A stretch of DNA of 64,000 bases from Microbacterium sp. ACRRU (GCF_022346945.1 NZ_JAKRNI010000009.1:28571-92570), one strand, 5' to 3'; counted from the first letter of the stretch, positions 16,143 to 27,803 are shown. Numbers and translations are program-made. The notes: generated from the sequence alone by a model not told the origin.

Positions 16143-16919
16143 GTGCTGGCCGACCTCACGGCCGGAGCGGTAGAAGACGCCGAGCAGCGCGCCGCGTCGC
16201 GTCCGCTCTCCGCGGTGGAGCGGGATGCCGTCGCTCAGGCCCCCGCGCGTGACGCCGTGGCGATGCTCGCCCCCGCCGACCGGGTGAAGATCATCGCCGA
16301 GGTCAAGCGTGCGAGTCCTTCGCGCGGCGATCTGGCGAGCATCCCCGATCCGGCCCGGCAGGCGCGGCTCTACGAGGAGGGCGGGGCGTCCGCGATCTCG
16401 GTGCTCACCGAGGGGCGGAAGTTCAAGGGCAGCCTGGCCGATCTCGAGGCGGTGCGCGCCGCCGTGTCGGTGCCGGTTCTCCGCAAGGACTTCATCGCGA
16501 CGCCGTATCAGGTGCTCGAGGCCCGCGCGTCCGGGGCCGACCTGGTGCTTCTCATCGTCGCGGCCCTCGACCAGAAGACGCTGCGCGAGCTGTACCAGCT
16601 GACGACGGAGCTCGGCATGGCCGCTCTCGTCGAAACCCATTCCGCCGACGAGCTCGAGCGAGCCGCCGACCTCGGCGCGAAACTCATCGGCGTCAACGCG
16701 CGCGATCTCTCCACGTTCGAGCTCGATCGCGATCTCTTCGGCCGCCTCGCCGACCGGTTCCCCGCGGATGCCGTCAAGATCGCCGAGTCCGCCGTCCTCG
16801 CCCCGGCCGACGTCGCGCATTACCGCGGCGCCGGAGCCGACGTCGTTCTCGTCGGCGAAGCGCTCGTGACCGGCGATCCCGTCGCGACCCTGCGCGCCTT
16901 CCTCCAGGAGACTGCATGA
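16143..16919 (+). CDS. trpC: Indole-3-glycerol phosphate synthase
   Basis: The 258-residue TIM barrel closes the indole ring in tryptophan synthesis. Motifs: [16 protein letters not shown] (catalytic Lys), [30 protein letters not shown] (general-acid Lys), [26 protein letters not shown] and IAESAV. The GTG start follows the previous stop by 2 nt. The stop overlaps the trpB start (ATGA). It is a monofunctional enzyme without a fused TrpF. Confidence 0.95.
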   Translation: MLADLTAGAVEDAEQRAASRPLSAVERDAVAQAPARDAVAMLAPADRVKIIAEVKRASPSRGDLASIPDPARQARLYEEGGASAISVLTEGRKFKGSLADLEAVRAAVSVPVLRKDFIATPYQVLEARASGADLVLLIVAALDQKTLRELYQLTTELGMAALVETHSADELERAADLGAKLIGVNARDLSTFELDRDLFGRLADRFPADAVKIAESAVLAPADVAHYRGAGADVVLVGEALVTGDPVATLRAFLQETA

Positions 16920-18250
16920 CCACCGTGAGCCTGCGCGACCAGAAGGGACCGTTCTTCGGCGACTTCGGCGGCCGCTACATGCCCGAATCGCTGATCGCCG
17001 CGATCGACGAGCTCACCGAGGTGTGGGAGTCGGCCATGGCCGACCCGGCGTTCCTCGACGAGCTGAAGACGCTCCTGCACGACTACGCCGGCCGGCCCTC
17101 CGTCCTCACCGAGGTGCCGCGCTTCGCCGAGCACGCGGGCGGCGCCCGTGTCTTCCTCAAGCGGGAAGACCTCAACCACACCGGCTCGCACAAGATCAAC
17201 AACGTCCTCGGACAGGCTCTGCTCACCAAACGCCTCGGCAAGACCCGCGTCATCGCCGAGACGGGTGCCGGGCAGCACGGTGTCGCCACCGCGACGGCGG
17301 CCGCTCTGTTCGGTCTCGACTGCGTGATCTACATGGGCGAGGTCGACACCGAGCGTCAGGCCCTGAACGTGGCACGCATGCGCCTGCTCGGTGCCGAGGT
17401 CGTCCCGGTGACCACGGGCTCGCGGACGCTCAAGGACGCCATCAACGAGGCGTACCGAGACTGGGTGTCGACGGTCGAGACGACGAACTACATCTTCGGC
17501 ACCGCCGCCGGACCGCACCCGTTCCCCGCCATGGTCAGGGACTTCCAGAAGGTCATCGGGGAAGAGACCCGCGCGCAGTTCCTCGAGCGGCTCGGTCGCC
17601 TGCCCGACGCGGTCTTCGCGTGCGTGGGCGGCGGATCGAACGCGATCGGCATGTTCGACGCCTTCCTCGACGACGAGGGCGTCGCGCTCTACGGCGTCGA
17701 GGCCGCCGGTGACGGCGTCGACACCCCGAAGCACGCCGCTTCGATCGAGCGCGGGCGTCCCGGGGTCCTCCACGGCGCCCGCACGTACGTGCTGCAGGAC
17801 GAGGACGGCCAGACGACCGAGTCGCACTCGATCTCGGCGGGTCTCGATTACCCCGGCGTCGGTCCGGAGCACGCGTGGCTGGCGGACATCGGGCGCGCGC
17901 AGTACATCCCCGCGACCGACGATGAGGCGATGCAGGCCCTGCGCCTGCTGTCGCGCACCGAGGGCATCATCCCCGCGATCGAGTCCGCTCACGCGCTGGC
18001 CGGCGCCCTGCGCATCGGCCGAGAGCTCGGCCCGGATGCCATCATCGCGGTGAACCTCTCCGGTCGCGGCGACAAGGACATGGACACCGCGGCCCGGTAC
18101 TTCTCCCTCTACGACGCGGAGCACGCACCGGCGCCCGAGGGACGACCGGCCCAGACCGCGGGCGCCGAGGCCGTGGCATCCGCTCCCGGCTCGCCCGTCG
18201 AGGTCACGCCCGCCCCGGACGCCGCGAGCGGTGCGGGGGTCGAACTGTGA
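16916..18250 (+). CDS. trpB: Tryptophan synthase beta chain
   Basis: The 444-residue PLP subunit condenses indole with serine. The PLP Lys is in [14 protein letters not shown], the substrate loop is [12 protein letters not shown], and the phosphate-binding loop is GGGSNAIG. The N-terminal [16 protein letters not shown] and [16 protein letters not shown] confirm TrpB1. Compared with the usual length of about 400 it has an extra Ala/Pro-rich acidic tail of about 35 residues after [11 protein letters not shown], probably disordered. It works as an alpha2-beta2 complex with TrpA, whose gene start overlaps this stop. Confidence 0.95.
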   Translation: MTTVSLRDQKGPFFGDFGGRYMPESLIAAIDELTEVWESAMADPAFLDELKTLLHDYAGRPSVLTEVPRFAEHAGGARVFLKREDLNHTGSHKINNVLGQALLTKRLGKTRVIAETGAGQHGVATATAAALFGLDCVIYMGEVDTERQALNVARMRLLGAEVVPVTTGSRTLKDAINEAYRDWVSTVETTNYIFGTAAGPHPFPAMVRDFQKVIGEETRAQFLERLGRLPDAVFACVGGGSNAIGMFDAFLDDEGVALYGVEAAGDGVDTPKHAASIERGRPGVLHGARTYVLQDEDGQTTESHSISAGLDYPGVGPEHAWLADIGRAQYIPATDDEAMQALRLLSRTEGIIPAIESAHALAGALRIGRELGPDAIIAVNLSGRGDKDMDTAARYFSLYDAEHAPAPEGRPAQTAGAEAVASAPGSPVEVTPAPDAASGAGVEL

Positions 18251-19038
18251 CCTCGCGCGTCTCCGCGGCGATCGACGCGGCGCACGCCGCCGGACGCGGC
18301 GCCCTCGTCGGCTACCTGCCGGCCGGTTTCCCCGACGTGTCCACGAGCATCGAGGCGGCGGTGGCACTGGCCGAGTCCGGCGCCGACGTCATCGAACTGG
18401 GACCGCCGTACAGCGATCCCGTGATGGACGGTCTGGTCATCCAGGAGGCGACCCAGACGGCGCTGGCCAACGGTTTCCGAATGCGCGATCTCTTCACGAT
18501 CATCCGCGAGGTGACCGCGCGCACCGACGTGCCGGTGCTCGTGATGACGTACTGGAACCTCGTCGAGCAGTACGGCGTCGACCGGTACGCCGACGACCTC
18601 GCGGCGGCCGGTGGTGCGGGGCTCATCACGCCCGACATCACCCCCGACGCCGCGTCGGCGTGGATCGCCGTGAGCGAGCGCACGGGCCTCGACCGCGTGT
18701 TCCTCGCCGCCCCCACGTCCACCGACGAGCGTCTCGACATGATCGTCCGCGCGTCGACGGGGTTCGTCTACACCGTCTCGACGATGGGCATCACGGGGGA
18801 GCGGACACAGCTGGATGCCGCTGCCCGCGGCCTCGTCGCGCGTTTGCGCGAGCACGGGGCCGCTCACTCGTGCGTCGGTATCGGCATCTCCAACGCGGAG
18901 CAGGTCGCCGGCGTCATCGAGTACGCCGACGGCGCGATCGTGGGAACGGCGCTGGTGAAGGCACTGCGCGACGGTGGTGTGCCGGCGCTGCGCGAGCTCG
19001 CGTCCGAGCTGTCGGCGGGCACGACACGGCGCGCCTAG
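18247..19038 (+). CDS. trpA: Tryptophan synthase alpha chain
   Basis: The 263-residue TIM barrel cleaves indole-3-glycerol phosphate and channels indole to TrpB. The N-terminal [12 protein letters not shown], the catalytic-Glu region [17 protein letters not shown] with the second acid in the SDP-D motif, and the late phosphate loop [10 protein letters not shown] are visible. The usual ELGVPFSDP reads ELGPPYSDP here, a mild deviation. The GTG start overlaps the trpB stop. Its own stop TAG is reused as the start of the lgt -10 hexamer. Confidence 0.93.
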   Translation: MTSRVSAAIDAAHAAGRGALVGYLPAGFPDVSTSIEAAVALAESGADVIELGPPYSDPVMDGLVIQEATQTALANGFRMRDLFTIIREVTARTDVPVLVMTYWNLVEQYGVDRYADDLAAAGGAGLITPDITPDAASAWIAVSERTGLDRVFLAAPTSTDERLDMIVRASTGFVYTVSTMGITGERTQLDAAARGLVARLREHGAAHSCVGIGISNAEQVAGVIEYADGAIVGTALVKALRDGGVPALRELASELSAGTTRRA

Positions 19039-19051
19039 ACTCGACTGCATG
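19036..19051 (+). promoter_or_regulatory. Leaderless promoter -10 for lgt
   Basis: TAGACT at 19036-19041 overlaps the trpA stop codon and lies 7 nt before the lgt ATG at 19049. This predicts a leaderless transcript that separates lgt from the trp operon. Confidence 0.6.
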
Positions 19052-20053
19052 ACGTTCGCCCTCTCGAGCGCTGCCGCCGGCGCGCTCGCCAGCATCCCGA
19101 GCCCTTCGATCTCGTACATCGACCTCGGACCCCTGCGCATCCACTTCTACGCCCTCTGCATCATCGCGGGCATCATCGTGGCCGTGTTCTTGACGAACGC
19201 GCGTCTGACGCGACGTGGGGCCGAGAAGTGGGTCGTCATCGACATCTGCTTGCTGGCGGTGCCGCTCGCGATCGTGTTCGCGCGGATCTACCACGTGGTC
19301 ACCCACCTCGGGTTCTACTTCGGGCCCGGATCGAATCCGTGGAACCCCCTGGAGCCCGGGTCCGTCTGGGCGATCTGGGAGGGCGGCATCGCCATCTACG
19401 GCGCGCTGATCGGCGGTGCGATCGGTGCGTACCTCGGCTGCCGCTGGACCGGCATCCGCTTCTGGACCTTCGCGGACGCGCTGGCCCCGGGCCTCATCAT
19501 CGCCCAGGCGATGGGACGCTTCGGCAACTGGTTCAACCAGGAGCTCTTCGGCCAGCCGACCGACCTCCCGTGGGGCCTCGAGATCGACCGGCCGAACCCG
19601 GCCATCCCCGTCGGGCTGCCATCCGACACGCTTTTCCAGCCGACTTTCCTCTACGAAGTGATCTGGAACCTCCTCGGCGCCGCGGTCATCCTGTGGGCCG
19701 GCAAGCGCTTCACGCTGCAGTGGGGGAAGCAGTTCGCGCTCTACCTCGTCTGGTACAGCGCGGGCCGGATCGTCTGGGAATCCATCCGTATCGACCCGAG
19801 CGACATCATCCTCGGGCTTCGCACGAACGTGTGGGCGGCGATCTTCGGAGTCGTGCTCGGACTCGTCATCTTCGTCGTGCAGTCTCGTCGCCACCTGGGG
19901 CTTGAGCCGTCGCCGTACATGCCCGGGCGCGAGTCGAAGGCTCCGGGGGCTGTAGAATCGACCGACCCCACTGACTTCGTCGACGTGAGCGAGCCGCCCG
20001 CGACGAACGACACCGTCGGCACCAGCGCCACAAGCAGCCTCGCCACGAAGTAA
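19049..20053 (+). CDS. lgt: Prolipoprotein diacylglyceryl transferase
   Basis: The 334-residue membrane enzyme transfers diacylglycerol from phosphatidylglycerol to the lipobox Cys of prolipoproteins. About seven transmembrane segments are visible, with the early [17 protein letters not shown], the signature [17 protein letters not shown] and a conserved [12 protein letters not shown] hydrophilic tail of about 50 residues follows the last segment. The start is set by the -10 hexamer 7 nt upstream. Its substrates in this window would include the three predicted lipoproteins; lnt is at 49.3 kb. Confidence 0.95.
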   Translation: MTFALSSAAAGALASIPSPSISYIDLGPLRIHFYALCIIAGIIVAVFLTNARLTRRGAEKWVVIDICLLAVPLAIVFARIYHVVTHLGFYFGPGSNPWNPLEPGSVWAIWEGGIAIYGALIGGAIGAYLGCRWTGIRFWTFADALAPGLIIAQAMGRFGNWFNQELFGQPTDLPWGLEIDRPNPAIPVGLPSDTLFQPTFLYEVIWNLLGAAVILWAGKRFTLQWGKQFALYLVWYSAGRIVWESIRIDPSDIILGLRTNVWAAIFGVVLGLVIFVVQSRRHLGLEPSPYMPGRESKAPGAVESTDPTDFVDVSEPPATNDTVGTSATSSLATK

Positions 20054-20105
20054 CTCCCTGGGCCGACGTCGTCCCATTCGCAGCATCAACGTGAGGACGG
20101 TTGGT

Positions 20106-23100
20106 ATGGCTTCGAGCTCCCGTTCCGGCGCCGTCGGCGGCGCCTTCCCCGCCCGGCAGGGCATGTACGACCCGGCGTTCGAGAAGGACGCGTGCGGTCT
20201 CGCCATGGTGGCCACGCTCCGCGGCGAGCCCGGGCACGACATCATCGACCTGGCGCTGACGGCGCTGCGCAACCTCGAGCACCGCGGTGCGATCGGTTCG
20301 GATGCCGGAACCGGCGACGGTGCGGGCATCCTCACGCAGATGCCCGACGCGTTCCTGCGCGAGGTCGTCGGCTTCGAGCTGCCGCCGATGGGCGAGTACG
20401 CCGCGGGCATGGTCTTCCTGCCTCTCGGGCACGAGGAGCGCGCCGCGCAGAAGGCCGGCATCGAGGAGATCGCCCGCGCCGAGAACCTCCACGTGCTGGG
20501 GTGGCGCGAGGTGCCGACCGAGCCCGAGAACCTCGGCAAGCTCGCCTTCGACGCCCGGCCCGCCTTCGAGCAGCTGTTCGTGTCGCACCCCGCTGTCGGC
20601 GACCAGCCCGCGCTGTCGGGCATCGCGCTGGACCGGCGGGTCTACCGGCTGCGCAAGCGTGCCCGTCACGAGCTCGACGCGTACTTCGTGTCGCTGTCGA
20701 GCCGCACCCTCGGCTACAAGGGCATGGTCACGACCCTCCAGCTCGAGCCGTTCTACCCCGACCTGCAGGACGAGCGTTTCGCCTCGGAGCTCGCGGTCGT
20801 GCACTCGCGGTACTCCACGAACACGTTCCCGTCGTGGCCCCTCGCCCAGCCGCTGCGCATGCTCGCGCACAACGGCGAGATCAACACCGTCAAGGGCAAC
20901 CGCAACTGGATGCGTGCGCGCCAGTCGCAGCTGGAGTCCGAGCTGATCGGCGACGTGCGCCCGCTGCTGCCCATCTGCACCGAGGGCGCGAGCGACTCGG
21001 CATCCTTCGACGAGGTGCTGGAACTGCTGACCCTCACCGGTCGCAGCCTGCCGCACGCCATCATGATGATGGTCCCCGAGGCCTACGAGAAGCAGGCCGC
21101 CATCGACCCCGACCTGCGCGCGTTCTACGACTACCACTCCATGCAGATGGAGCCGTGGGACGGCCCGGCGGCTCTCATCTTCACCGACGGCACGCTCGTG
21201 GGCGCCACCCTCGACCGCAACGGTCTGCGTCCCGGCCGCTGGACCGAGACCACCGACGGCCTTGTCGTCATCGGGTCCGAGACCGGCGTGCTGGACTTCG
21301 CGCCCGAGCGCATCAAGCGCCGTGGGCGTCTGCAGCCCGGCCGGATGTTCCTGGTCGACACGGCGCAGGGTCGCATCGTCGAGGACGAAGAGATCAAGAA
21401 GCAGCTTGCGACGCTCGAGCCCTGGCAGGAGTGGCTCGATGCGGGCCGCGTGCGTCTGTCGGAGCTCCCCGAGCGCGAGCACATCGTGCACCCGATCGCC
21501 TCGATCACGCGCCGTCAGCGCACTTTCGGTTACACCGAAGAAGAGGTGCGACTGCTCCTGACCCCCATGGGTCAGAACGGTGCCGAGCCGCTCGGCGCGA
21601 TGGGCAGCGACGCGCCCGTGGCCGTGCTGAGCGACCGTCCGCGGCTGCTGTTCGACTACTTCACGCAGCAGTTCGCCCAGGTCACGAACCCGCCGCTGGA
21701 CTCGATCCGCGAAGAGGTCGTCACGTCGCTGTCGCTGGGGCTCGGGCCCGAACGGAACCTGCTCGACTGGGGCCCGGAGCACACGCGCACCGTGACGCTC
21801 GACTTCCCCGTGATCGACAACGACGAGCTCGCGAAGATCCAGCACATCGACACCGCTCTGCCGGCGCGCTCGTCGGTGACGATCCGCGGCCTGTACCGCG
21901 TCGAGGCGGGGCACAAGGGGCTGCAGAAGCGCCTCACGCAGATGTGCACCGAGGTCGACCAGGCGATCGAGGACGGCACGGAGTTCATCGTGCTGAGCGA
22001 CCGCGACTCCAATAAGGACCTCGCACCCATCCCGTCGCTGCTCATGCTGGCCGCCGTGCACCACCACCTCATCCGCAAGGAGACCCGGATGAAGGTGGGT
22101 CTCGTGGTCGAGGCGGGCGACGTGCGCGAGGTGCACCACGTCGCGACCCTCATCGGCTACGGCGCATCGGCGGTCAACCCGTACCTGGCGATGGAGACGG
22201 TCGAGTACCTCGTCCGCGCGGGCTTCATCACGGGCGTCACCCCGCAGAAGGCCGTGAAGAACCTCATCTACGGGCTCGGCAAGGGCGTGCTGAAGATCAT
22301 GTCCAAGATGGGCATCTCGACGGTCTCCTCCTACGCCGGTGCGCAGGTGTTCGAGGCGGTCGGGCTCTCGCGCGAGTTCGTGGATGCCTACTTCACCGGC
22401 ACCGAGACCAAGCTCGGCGGCGTGGGTCTGGACGTCATCGCGGCCGAGAACGCCGCGCGCCACGAGTACGCCTACCCCGAGGATGCCGCGGCCCGCGCGC
22501 ACGAGCGGCTGTGGACCGGCGGCGAGTATCAGTGGCGCCGCGACGGAGCACCCCACCTGTTCAACCCGGACACGGTGTTCCGCCTGCAGCACGCCACCCG
22601 CGAGCGTCGCTACGACATCTTCCGCGAGTACACCAAGCTCATCGACGACCAGGCGCACGAGCTAAAGACCCTGCGCGGCCTGTTCTCGCTGCGCACCGGC
22701 CAGCGGCCTCCCGTGCCCATCGACGAGGTCGAGCCGGTCTCGGCGATCGTCAAGCGCTTCCAGACGGGAGCGATGAGCTACGGCTCGATCTCCCAGGAGG
22801 CGCACGAGGTCCTGGCGATCGCGATGAACCGTATCGGCGGCAAGTCGAACACCGGTGAAGGCGGCGAGGACGTCGAGCGACTGCTCGACCCCGAGCGCCG
22901 CAGCGCCATCAAGCAGGTGGCATCCGGTCGGTTCGGTGTGACGAGCCTCTACCTCACCGAGGCGGACGACATCCAGATCAAGCTCGCTCAGGGCGCCAAG
23001 CCCGGCGAGGGCGGTCAGCTGCCGCCGGCGAAGGTGTACCCGTGGGTGGCGCGCACGCGTCACGCGACCGCCGGCGTCGGGCTCATCTCGCCCCCGCCGC

Positions 23101-24683
23101 ACCACGACATCTACTCGATCGAAGACCTCAAGCAGCTCATCTTCGACCTCAAGCGCGCGAACCCGTCGGCCCGCATCCACACCAAGCTCGTGAGCCAGTC
23201 GGGCATCGGTGCGGTCGCGGCCGGTGTCGCGAAGGCCCTGAGCGACGTCATCCTCGTCTCCGGGCAGGACGGCGGAACGGGCGCCAGCCCGATGAACTCG
23301 CTCAAGCACGCGGGCACGCCGTGGGAGCTCGGGCTCGCCGAGACCCAGCAGACCCTGATGCTGAACGGCATGCGGGACCGCGTCGTGGTGCAGGTGGACG
23401 GCCAGATGAAGACCGGTCGCGACGTGATCATCGGCGCGCTCCTGGGCGCCGAGGAGTTCGGTTTCGCCACCGCGCCGCTCGTCGTCTCGGGCTGCATCAT
23501 GATGCGCGTCTGCCACCTCGACACGTGCCCCGTGGGAGTCGCGACCCAGAACCCGGTGCTGCGTCAGCGGTTCACGGGCAAGGCCGAGTACGTCGTGAAC
23601 TTCATGGAGTTCATCGCGCAGGAGGTCCGGGAGTACCTGGCCGCCCTCGGATACCGTTCGATCGACGAGATCGTCGGGCGCTCCGAGCTGCTCGACGTCA
23701 ACGGCGCGGTGGAGCACTGGAAGGCGCGGGGCCTCAACCTCGCCCCGATCCTCGAGGGGCCGCGTTTCGCCGACGACGAGCCGCGCCGCCACGGGCGCAA
23801 CCAGGACCACGAACTCGACGACCACTTCGACGTGCAGCTCATCGAACGGGCGCAGGACGTCATCGCCCACGGCGGGACCGTCGCCATCGATCTGCCCGTG
23901 CGCAACACCGCCCGTGCGGTCGGGACCATGCTCGGTCACCACGTCACGAAGGCGCACGGCGAGCACGGGCTCCCGGACGGGGCGATCGATGTGCGCCTCA
24001 CGGGTTCGGCCGGACAGTCGTTGGGTGCGTTCATGCCCGCGGGCATCACGCTGCGCCTCGAAGGCGACTCGAACGACTACGTCGGCAAGGGCCTGTCGGG
24101 CGGCAAGATCGTCGTGCGTCCTCCGCGCGGATCGACCTTCGAGGCATCCGAGAACGTGATCGCCGGAAACGTCATCGGCTACGGCGCCACCCAGGGACAG
24201 ATGTTCCTGAACGGCGTCGTGGGGGAGCGGTTCCTCGTCCGCAACTCGGGCGCCACCGCGGTCGTCGAGGGCGTGGGCGACCACGCGCTGGAGTACATGA
24301 CCGGTGGCCTCGCCGTCATCCTCGGGGCGACGGGCCGCAACCTCGGCGCCGGAATGTCCGGCGGACAGGCGTACGTCTACAAGCTGGACACCGACCTGGT
24401 GAACCGGGAAGCCCTGGCATCCGGCGAACTCGAACTCGGTCCCCTCGGATCGGGGGATGCCGAGATGCTGCGCGACCTGCTCGAGAAGCACGTCGCCGAG
24501 ACCGACTCCACGCTGGCCCGTCGTCTGCTCGCAGACTTCGAGGTCGAGGTGGAGAACTTCGTCCGGGTACTGCCGCGCGATTACGCCGCGGTTCTGCAGA
24601 CCCGCCAGGAGGCGGTCGCCGAGGGGCTCGACCCCGACGGCGACGTCGTCTGGACACGCATTCTGGAGGTGACGGGTGGCTGA
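20106..24683 (+). CDS. gltB: Glutamate synthase (NADPH), large subunit
   Basis: The 1525-residue alpha subunit of GOGAT makes two glutamates from glutamine and 2-oxoglutarate. Domains in order: N-terminal class II glutaminase with nucleophile Cys30 in KDACGLAMV (exposed after propeptide removal), a central domain, the FMN/2-oxoglutarate barrel ([25 protein letters not shown]), the 3Fe-4S Cys cluster [19 protein letters not shown], and the C-terminal GXGXG beta-helix. ATG 20106 is preferred over GTG 20091 because GAGGACGG sits just before it. gltD overlaps its 3' end by 8 nt. Confidence 0.96.
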   Translation: MASSSRSGAVGGAFPARQGMYDPAFEKDACGLAMVATLRGEPGHDIIDLALTALRNLEHRGAIGSDAGTGDGAGILTQMPDAFLREVVGFELPPMGEYAAGMVFLPLGHEERAAQKAGIEEIARAENLHVLGWREVPTEPENLGKLAFDARPAFEQLFVSHPAVGDQPALSGIALDRRVYRLRKRARHELDAYFVSLSSRTLGYKGMVTTLQLEPFYPDLQDERFASELAVVHSRYSTNTFPSWPLAQPLRMLAHNGEINTVKGNRNWMRARQSQLESELIGDVRPLLPICTEGASDSASFDEVLELLTLTGRSLPHAIMMMVPEAYEKQAAIDPDLRAFYDYHSMQMEPWDGPAALIFTDGTLVGATLDRNGLRPGRWTETTDGLVVIGSETGVLDFAPERIKRRGRLQPGRMFLVDTAQGRIVEDEEIKKQLATLEPWQEWLDAGRVRLSELPEREHIVHPIASITRRQRTFGYTEEEVRLLLTPMGQNGAEPLGAMGSDAPVAVLSDRPRLLFDYFTQQFAQVTNPPLDSIREEVVTSLSLGLGPERNLLDWGPEHTRTVTLDFPVIDNDELAKIQHIDTALPARSSVTIRGLYRVEAGHKGLQKRLTQMCTEVDQAIEDGTEFIVLSDRDSNKDLAPIPSLLMLAAVHHHLIRKETRMKVGLVVEAGDVREVHHVATLIGYGASAVNPYLAMETVEYLVRAGFITGVTPQKAVKNLIYGLGKGVLKIMSKMGISTVSSYAGAQVFEAVGLSREFVDAYFTGTETKLGGVGLDVIAAENAARHEYAYPEDAAARAHERLWTGGEYQWRRDGAPHLFNPDTVFRLQHATRERRYDIFREYTKLIDDQAHELKTLRGLFSLRTGQRPPVPIDEVEPVSAIVKRFQTGAMSYGSISQEAHEVLAIAMNRIGGKSNTGEGGEDVERLLDPERRSAIKQVASGRFGVTSLYLTEADDIQIKLAQGAKPGEGGQLPPAKVYPWVARTRHATAGVGLISPPPHHDIYSIEDLKQLIFDLKRANPSARIHTKLVSQSGIGAVAAGVAKALSDVILVSGQDGGTGASPMNSLKHAGTPWELGLAETQQTLMLNGMRDRVVVQVDGQMKTGRDVIIGALLGAEEFGFATAPLVVSGCIMMRVCHLDTCPVGVATQNPVLRQRFTGKAEYVVNFMEFIAQEVREYLAALGYRSIDEIVGRSELLDVNGAVEHWKARGLNLAPILEGPRFADDEPRRHGRNQDHELDDHFDVQLIERAQDVIAHGGTVAIDLPVRNTARAVGTMLGHHVTKAHGEHGLPDGAIDVRLTGSAGQSLGAFMPAGITLRLEGDSNDYVGKGLSGGKIVVRPPRGSTFEASENVIAGNVIGYGATQGQMFLNGVVGERFLVRNSGATAVVEGVGDHALEYMTGGLAVILGATGRNLGAGMSGGQAYVYKLDTDLVNREALASGELELGPLGSGDAEMLRDLLEKHVAETDSTLARRLLADFEVEVENFVRVLPRDYAAVLQTRQEAVAEGLDPDGDVVWTRILEVTGG

Positions 24684-26142
24684 CCCGAAAGGCTTTCTCA
24701 AGGTCACGGAGCGTGAGCTCCCCAAGCGGCGCCCCGTGCCCGTTCGCATCATGGACTGGAAAGAGGTGTACGAGCCGGGCGACTCGGCCGTCATCCGCCG
24801 CCAGGCCGGACGCTGCATGGACTGCGGCATCCCGTTCTGTCACAAGGGCTGTCCGCTGGGCAACCTCATTCCCGAGTGGAACGACCTCACGTGGCGCGGG
24901 GAGGGTCGCGCGGCGATCGAGCGGCTGCACGCCACGAACAACTTCCCGGAGTTCACGGGCCGTCTGTGCCCCGCGCCCTGCGAGAGCTCGTGCGTGCTGG
25001 GCATCAACCAGCCCGCGGTGACGATCAAGCAGGTCGAGGTCTCGATCATCGACGAGGCGTTCTCGAACGGGTGGGTCGAGCCCGAGCCGCCCGAGCGTCT
25101 CACCGGCAAGACCGTGGCCGTCGTCGGCTCGGGACCCGCGGGCCTGGCCGCGGCGCAGCAGCTCACGCGCGCCGGCCACACCGTCGCGGTGTACGAGCGC
25201 GACGACCGGATCGGCGGACTGCTGCGCTACGGCATCCCGGACTTCAAGATGGAGAAGCGCCACCTCGAACTGCGGCTTCGGCAGATGCAGGCCGAGGGCA
25301 CTCGCTTCCGCGCGGGCGTCGAGATCGGCACCGACATCTCGTGGAGCGACCTGCGCGCCCGTTACGACGCCGTCGTGGTGGCCACGGGTTCGACCGTGCC
25401 GCGTGACCTCGCGATCCCGGGCCGCGACCTCGACGGTGTCCACTTCGCCATGGAGTACCTCGTCGAGGGCAACAAGGCCGTCGCGGGCGACCAGATCCCG
25501 CAGCAGATCACCGCCGAAGGCAAGCACGTCGTCGTCATCGGTGGTGGCGACACCGGCGCGGACTGCATCGGCACGGCGCACCGTCAGGGTGCGCTGAGCG
25601 TGACGAACCTCGCGATCGGCAAGCAGCCCCCGTCGGAGCGACCGATGGACCAGCCGTGGCCGATGATGCCGAACCTGTTCGAGGTCGCGTCCGCGCACGA
25701 GGAGGGGGGCGAACGCACCTATCTCGCGTCCACCGTGGAGTTCCTCGGCAACGAGGCGGGGGAGGTGCGCGCACTGCGCGTGGCCGAGACCGAGTACATA
25801 GACGGTCGCCGCGTACCCAAGAGCGGCACCGAGCGCGAGATCCCCGCCGACCTGGTTCTGATCGCCATGGGCTTCACCGGCCCCGAGCGGGAGAACCTGG
25901 AGCAGCAGTTGGGCGCGCAGTTCACCAACCGCGGCAACGTCGAACGCGACGCCACCTACGCCACGACCGCCCCGGGCGTGTTCGTGGCCGGTGACGCCGG
26001 GCGCGGCCAGTCGCTCATCGTGTGGGCCATCGCCGAGGGTCGCGCCGCGGCCGCCGAGGTCGACACGTTCCTCATGGGCGAAACGGTGCTGCCTGCACCG
26101 GTGCGCCCCACCGATGTCGCCATCGGGCTTCTGCCCGCCTGA
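24676..26142 (+). CDS. gltD: Glutamate synthase (NADPH), small subunit
   Basis: The 488-residue beta subunit passes electrons from NADPH through FAD and 4Fe-4S clusters to GltB. N-terminal Cys motifs [17 protein letters not shown] and [12 protein letters not shown] bind Fe-S. The FAD Rossmann motif is [17 protein letters not shown] and the NADPH site is [16 protein letters not shown] late [18 protein letters not shown] closes the FAD domain. The GTG start lies inside the end of gltB, so the two subunits are translationally coupled. Confidence 0.96.
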   Translation: MADPKGFLKVTERELPKRRPVPVRIMDWKEVYEPGDSAVIRRQAGRCMDCGIPFCHKGCPLGNLIPEWNDLTWRGEGRAAIERLHATNNFPEFTGRLCPAPCESSCVLGINQPAVTIKQVEVSIIDEAFSNGWVEPEPPERLTGKTVAVVGSGPAGLAAAQQLTRAGHTVAVYERDDRIGGLLRYGIPDFKMEKRHLELRLRQMQAEGTRFRAGVEIGTDISWSDLRARYDAVVVATGSTVPRDLAIPGRDLDGVHFAMEYLVEGNKAVAGDQIPQQITAEGKHVVVIGGGDTGADCIGTAHRQGALSVTNLAIGKQPPSERPMDQPWPMMPNLFEVASAHEEGGERTYLASTVEFLGNEAGEVRALRVAETEYIDGRRVPKSGTEREIPADLVLIAMGFTGPERENLEQQLGAQFTNRGNVERDATYATTAPGVFVAGDAGRGQSLIVWAIAEGRAAAAEVDTFLMGETVLPAPVRPTDVAIGLLPA

Positions 26143-26205
26143 CGCCTGTCACGAACCTCTGGTGTCGATGCGCCGGGAGATACCGCGACGGTAGGGGCAA
26201 AGGGG

Positions 26206-26242
26206 GCGGTGGCGTCGTGGTTCATGGGCCGCACGCCACCGC
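26206..26242. terminator. Hairpin between convergent gltD and the 26.3-kb gene
   Basis: GCGGTGGCGT (26206-26215) pairs perfectly with ACGCCACCGC (26233-26242) across a 17-nt loop, 64 nt after gltD and before the convergent small gene. No T-tract is present. It could act as a bidirectional stop for transcription and marks the edge of the lower-GC insert. Confidence 0.45.
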
Positions 26243-26278
26243 TCACCGATCTCTGCATCTGTACGTATCTCGCTGACG

Positions 26279-26647
26279 TCAGCTCAACCAGATGATCCCG
26301 TCTGCGTCGGGAAGGCCGTCGAAGCTCTGGGCGGTTGTGTCGTAGACCTCGACGAGCTCCAAAATGATGGCGAGCGACGCCCACTCCTCGGGGTCGTCGT
26401 GTGTGACCGGGAATTCATTCCACCGAGGATCGCCCACGCGCTCTGGTGTCACGATTCGCACTCCGAAGCGCCCGGGCCGGATCTGAGGAACACCGTCGAA
26501 CACCACGCGGAGGGTCGTCCCCTCTTGAGAAACGCTGACGACCTTCATCCCGAGGAGCCCGCCGGCGGGAAACCGATCTCGCACGAACGGTGAGAAATCC
26601 AGGGACGATGGTTCTTGGCCGTCCGGGGTAACGTCATCCTGCGACAT
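26279..26647 (-). CDS. Hypothetical cytosolic protein, partner of the orphan lipoprotein
   Basis: I do not recognise this 122-residue acidic protein (MSQDDVTPDGQEPSSLDF at the start, GIIWLS at the end). It has no signal peptide or membrane segment. Its middle contains FPAGGLLGMKVVSVSQEG and VVFDGVPQIRPGRFGVRI, which look like beta-strands. ATG 26647 is taken as the start because it overlaps the end of the lipoprotein gene by 14 nt (coupling), while an upstream in-frame start would lie deep in that gene. Base composition is clearly lower in GC than the flanking glt and pyk genes, suggesting acquisition. Confidence 0.55.
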   Translation of the reverse strand: MSQDDVTPDGQEPSSLDFSPFVRDRFPAGGLLGMKVVSVSQEGTTLRVVFDGVPQIRPGRFGVRIVTPERVGDPRWNEFPVTHDDPEEWASLAIILELVEVYDTTAQSFDGLPDADGIIWLS

Positions 26648-27482
26648 CGCGAACCCATTGCGGGCAAACTGTTGGGCCGACACAGTACGCCGTGATGACA
26701 CCCTTCGCGAAGTTGTCAGACTGGCGCGCGAGATCGTAGACGACCCGCACGTCCATTTGCCGGTCGATCGAGCAAGAAGCCATCCAGCATATGTATTTGA
26801 TCGCGGGGGTTTGGTAATAGATGTTGGATCCGCTGACGGTGCGAGAGCGCGGGAACATGGTGGTCTTCTTGATCATGGACTGGGTCACACCATGTTTATC
26901 CCTGCTGTGGACCCATCCCCAGGTCGACGTGCCGTACCGAAGAACATTCTGAACGTACTTGTTGTCATTCCAGACGAGAAGGCGAGTGTACGCGCTCGTC
27001 GATGCGGGCGAGATCACGACTGATGCGGTCTCCACGGAGGCAGCCGTCTGCACGACGAAGTCTCTTGTTGAGGCATCCCCCGGGCGATCCCAGTTCAAAG
27101 AATGCTCTTCCCTCCCGGTCAGGCCCGCCTCCTCGAACGCCGGAACGATGTTCTGTCCGAGAGACTCAGCCTCCTCGATGAGTTCGTCGATCGGAACATC
27201 CTCGCCGAGCCGTTCCAACGAGCCACCCATCACAGCCACTTCTACCGGTTCAGGCAGGTAAATCTCTGAACCGTCTTCGGGAACGTAAGCCGTAAGTGGT
27301 TCACCCACGTTCGCGGGAAGAACCGACTCTTTCCCCATAGGAACGTTCTCTTCAAGGGTGACGACAGTCGTCAAGTCAGAGGGCGAATTGGATGCGCCGG
27401 CACAACCCGCCAGCAACGCACTGGCCGTGATCAGTGCGCAGAACACAAAAGTAGAACGCGAGAAAGCGTCGGGATGAAGCAA
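26634..27482 (-). CDS. Orphan lipoprotein of unknown function
   Basis: This 282-residue predicted lipoprotein starts at a TTG preceded by AGGAGATAAC, and has a hydrophobic signal with lipobox LLAGC (Cys27). The mature part has an acidic stretch (ELIEEAESLGQNIVPAFEEAG), then a region rich in aromatic and basic residues (RYGTSTWGWVHSRDKHGV), and four late Cys in YICWMASC and YCVGPTVC that could form disulfides outside the cell. No family is recognised. Codon use has many A/T-ending codons, unlike its neighbours, and the enriched GGATGCC word is nearly absent. It is the core of an accessory insert between gltD and pyk. Confidence 0.7.
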   Translation of the reverse strand: MLHPDAFSRSTFVFCALITASALLAGCAGASNSPSDLTTVVTLEENVPMGKESVLPANVGEPLTAYVPEDGSEIYLPEPVEVAVMGGSLERLGEDVPIDELIEEAESLGQNIVPAFEEAGLTGREEHSLNWDRPGDASTRDFVVQTAASVETASVVISPASTSAYTRLLVWNDNKYVQNVLRYGTSTWGWVHSRDKHGVTQSMIKKTTMFPRSRTVSGSNIYYQTPAIKYICWMASCSIDRQMDVRVVYDLARQSDNFAKGVITAYCVGPTVCPQWVRDVAG

Positions 27483-27490
27483 GTTATCTC

Positions 27491-27718
27491 CTATCGTCCG
27501 GGGGCAAGACGCGGGCGTATGAGGCGCCTACCGCCTTCGGACGTTAGAGCCCGTTCAGTCGCTCCGAGGCACCACATCGCCGCAATGAACGACGCAGACT
27601 GCTCCAGGATCGTCCGTAAGTTCACCCACCGGCGGAACTGGTAGGGCGGACACCCCGCCAGCAGGTCAAGGTCCACCCCAAGACGCAATGCACCGACCGC
27701 GGCAGGTGGCTGAGTCAC
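27491..27718 (-). CDS. Possible small hypothetical protein upstream of the lipoprotein
   Basis: An open frame starting at GTG 27718 would encode about 75 residues (MTQPPAAVGALRLGVDLDL at the N-terminus) and end 8 nt before the lipoprotein start. No family, signal or strong ribosome binding site is recognised. It may be a gene remnant: the 321-nt stretch 27483-27803 otherwise holds only the pyk promoter. Treat as doubtful. Confidence 0.25.
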   Translation of the reverse strand: MTQPPAAVGALRLGVDLDLLAGCPPYQFRRWVNLRTILEQSASFIAAMWCLGATERALTSEGGRRLIRPRLAPGR

Positions 27719-27740
27719 CAACTCACGCGGTTCTTCGACA

Positions 27741-27761
27741 GGCCCTAAGCTGGTGAGGGCC
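27741..27761 (+). promoter_or_regulatory. pyk promoter -10 inside a small inverted repeat
   Basis: TAAGCT (27746-27751) is a good -10 candidate for pyk. It is flanked by GGCCCT (27741-27746) and its complement AGGGCC (27756-27761), which could be an operator half-site pair. The leader to the pyk ATG would be about 45 nt. Confidence 0.4.
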
Positions 27762-27803
27762 GTTCGGCCACTTCCCGAATATCCTGACGGAGCTTGTAAA
27801 CGG

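Noticed and set aside
19866..24830. Long minus-strand open frames opposite gltB (930 and 722 codons)
   Set aside because: They are complementary to a well-conserved gltB with all cofactor motifs; the antisense translations show no family and follow third-position GC bias.
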